47,830 nucleotides of DNA, taken from Thiosulfatihalobacter marinus. Its GTDB lineage: Bacteria; Pseudomonadota; Alphaproteobacteria; Rhodobacterales; Rhodobacteraceae. Positions 46,332 to 47,830 of this stretch are shown here, in pieces. The notes below the pieces were generated by a model. The model did not search any database and was not told the origin of the DNA. It worked only from the letters and a program-made list of their open reading frames with translations. Location of the stretch: the NCBI RefSeq assembly GCF_016019955.1, contig NZ_JAECRZ010000018.1, positions 1 through 47,830 on the forward strand, read 5' to 3'. The position numbers and the translations under genes are program-made. Position 1 is the first letter of the stretch; each line of letters starts with the position of its first letter.

Positions 46332-47753
46332 TCAATCAGTAAAAATAAAATTGGCAGGATTATTGACCTGAGCGGCTGAAAACGTGCCCATCAAACCAAG
46401 CCCTCCATGGTCCCCGACAAATACGACAACTCCGCCCTGCACATCCTCGAACCGCAGATCGGCAACGGAATTGATGTCGTCATAGTCCAGTTCAATCACG
46501 TCCTTTCCGATCTCGAAGTCAGTAATCAGATCGCCCTGGACCATATCATCAAGCTCAAAGAAGAACCGGTCCGCACCTGACCAGCCAGTCAACGTGTCAC
46601 GGCCCTCGCCGCCCAAAAGCGTATCGGCGCCCTGCCCGCCATTCAGCGTATCGTTTTCGCTGTTGCCGCGCAAAACGTCATCCCCCTTGCTGCCCAGCAA
46701 CGTATCGGCCCCCTGGTTGCCGGCAAGGGTGTCATTGCCATCATAGCCCTTCATGTCATCATCGCCGCCATGCCCATAGATCGCATCGTCGCCTTCTTCG
46801 GCATGAATAAAATCATCGCCGCGTCCGCCCTTGATCTGGTCATCTCCGGTCCCGCCAAAGACGACATCAGTGCCATCCCCGGCCAGGACCGTGTCATTTC
46901 CACCCAGGGCGTCAATCTGGTCATTTCCACTTCCGGTTTCGATGGCGTCAGCCCCTTGCGTTCCGGTCACGAAGCGACCGGGATCCGCACCGTTCGGATC
47001 GTCTGCGTCCAGGGTAAAGACCATCTGCACCACCTCATAGGGTCTCAACCGCAGCGAAATCTCGTTGTTGTCCAGATTGTTACTGTCCAGAACCAGGTCT
47101 TCGATTGTCGCAAGAACGTCGTGTTCGTTGAAATAATAGCGCTCGCCATCCACGATACGGTATTGGGCTTCCACAAGGTTGCCGTCACGGTCGCGGTAGA
47201 TACCGTCCGAGCTTTCGCTGGATTGGTCATACCCGATCCTAACCGCGCTGGCTGTCTCGAACCGCGTAAACAGGCTCGACACGTCCAGTTCCAGATCCAC
47301 CGGCTCATCCGTACGCGACAGGATCTGGAATACGATCTTGTCGTCGGACTGATAGGTGATGACTTCCATGCGCCCGTCATCATTGCTGAACTCGGTGTGA
47401 ACCAGTTCCATCCCCACCAGTTCCGTAGACATCACATCAAACATCGCCCCCCGGGTCGAATTATGCACCCGATCTTCGTCATCCAGCAGAGGCATGTCCG
47501 AGCGTGTACCCGCCAGATGTGTCGTCGTGTTGTGGATCGCCGGCCAGCTTTGCGCAGCATCCGCACCCATGTCGATCATATAGGAAAACTGCTTGGCGAT
47601 CACTCCTGCCCCGCGCATGCCGTTCTGGGGAAAATTCGACGTGCGCACATTCCATTCGGTAATGTGAAGGTCCAGTTCCTTGTCAAAGTTCTGGTCCCAA
47701 ATCTCGTAATCCTTGTCGATAAATTGTCGTTCGTTGCTGTGTTCGCGGAATAC
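46332..47753 (-). pseudogene. Secreted glycosidase-like RTX protein, 5' part lost at an IS end
   Basis: The frame reads without a stop from the IS junction (47753) to 46332, about 473 codons, with no proper start; it hits a stop inside the IS end. The N-terminal remnant carries Leu-His-Ile-Thr-Glu-Trp-Asn-Val, like the catalytic Glu strand of clan A glycoside hydrolases (GH39/GH51 style). A beta domain follows (about 100-240), then at least eight RTX calcium-binding repeats (Gly-Gly-x-Gly-x-Asp) and a C-terminal region ending Phe-Ile-Phe-Thr-Asp, typical of a type I secretion signal. It is either disrupted by the IS or, if the contig end is only an assembly break, partial. Confidence 0.8.
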
Positions 47754-47830
47754 TGAAGTGGTCCCGGAAATCCGGACAGTTAGCTAAGGTGTATCCCGAA
47801 CTTTTTGGAGGGATACGAGATGGCGAAACG
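47754..47830 (+). mobile_element. Partial insertion sequence end, same end as at 1-77
   Basis: Identical to the reverse complement of 1-77. It begins TGAAGTGGTCCCGG at the broken RTX gene and contains GGAGGG then ATG at 47820, the first codons (Met-Ala-Lys) of the presumed transposase, cut by the window end. Confidence 0.78.

Noticed and set aside
46550..46990. Plus-strand frame through the RTX region (46770-47756)
   Set aside because: It is the reverse of Gly-Asp-rich RTX repeats and gives an Ile/Val/His-rich protein without a domain.

Overview
The window looks like a chromosomal contig of a GC-rich alphaproteobacterium of the Roseobacter/Rhodobacteraceae type. This is an inference from gene content: CckA-pathway phosphotransferase ChpT, OlsB/OlsA ornithine-lipid synthesis, ribosomal protein L21 with a C-terminal helix-hairpin-helix tail, long PstA/PstC permeases, DUF2059, DUF3553, DUF882 and IalB family proteins, and an orphan LuxR regulator. 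Nearly all of it reads as conserved housekeeping DNA. No prophage, CRISPR array, integron or defence island is visible.

Layout. 1-134: two copies of the end of an insertion sequence (probably IS3 family). 179-483: a terminator and tRNA-Ser(CGA). 581-3778: secreted DUF2059 protein, a YjdM/PhnA-like zinc-ribbon protein, and an adenylate cyclase fused to TolB-like and TPR regions. 4015-9665: rplU-rpmA, a LysE exporter, a GNAT acetyltransferase, obgE-proB-proA. 9662-12201: chpT, a DUF3553 protein, olsB-olsA. 12392-14129: rpsB-tsf. 14484-25163, all on the minus strand: yicC-gmk-gamma carbonic anhydrase-like, then phoR-pstSCAB-phoU-phoB, then the orphan luxR gene. 25407-30455: PAS protein, class II DAHP synthase, GlxA/AraC regulator, small secreted protein, PQQ-type sugar dehydrogenase. 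30616-35832: a five-gene branched-chain amino acid type ABC importer. 35982-38557: HerA-like ATPase, two candidate small RNAs, IalB. 38617-43746: L,D-transpeptidase-lpxD-acyl carrier protein-ketoacyl synthase, with a divergent DUF882 peptidase-like gene. 43806-46320: ABC membrane domain without ATPase, small membrane protein, M48 protease. 46332-47753: 3' part of a secreted RTX protein with a glycosidase-like segment, cut by another IS end.

The main functional unit is the phosphate module. PhoR/PhoB sense and respond, PstSCAB imports phosphate and PhoU links the two. I can read a three-half-site Pho box upstream of pstS and a likely two-half-site box upstream of phoR, which would allow autoregulation. 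A second theme is the envelope: lipid A acylation (lpxD with a dedicated ACP and ketoacyl synthase), peptidoglycan cross-linking and ornithine lipids.

The observations most worth a second look are: the tandem 22-nt UCCUCC-bearing units followed by a terminator at 37607-37688 (candidate small RNA); the orphan LuxR regulator that lacks the usual Asp of the AHL pocket and is flanked by palindromes; the 77-bp identical inverted IS ends that bound the window; and the IS-interrupted glycosidase/RTX gene. I did not find a clear previously undescribed multi-gene system.
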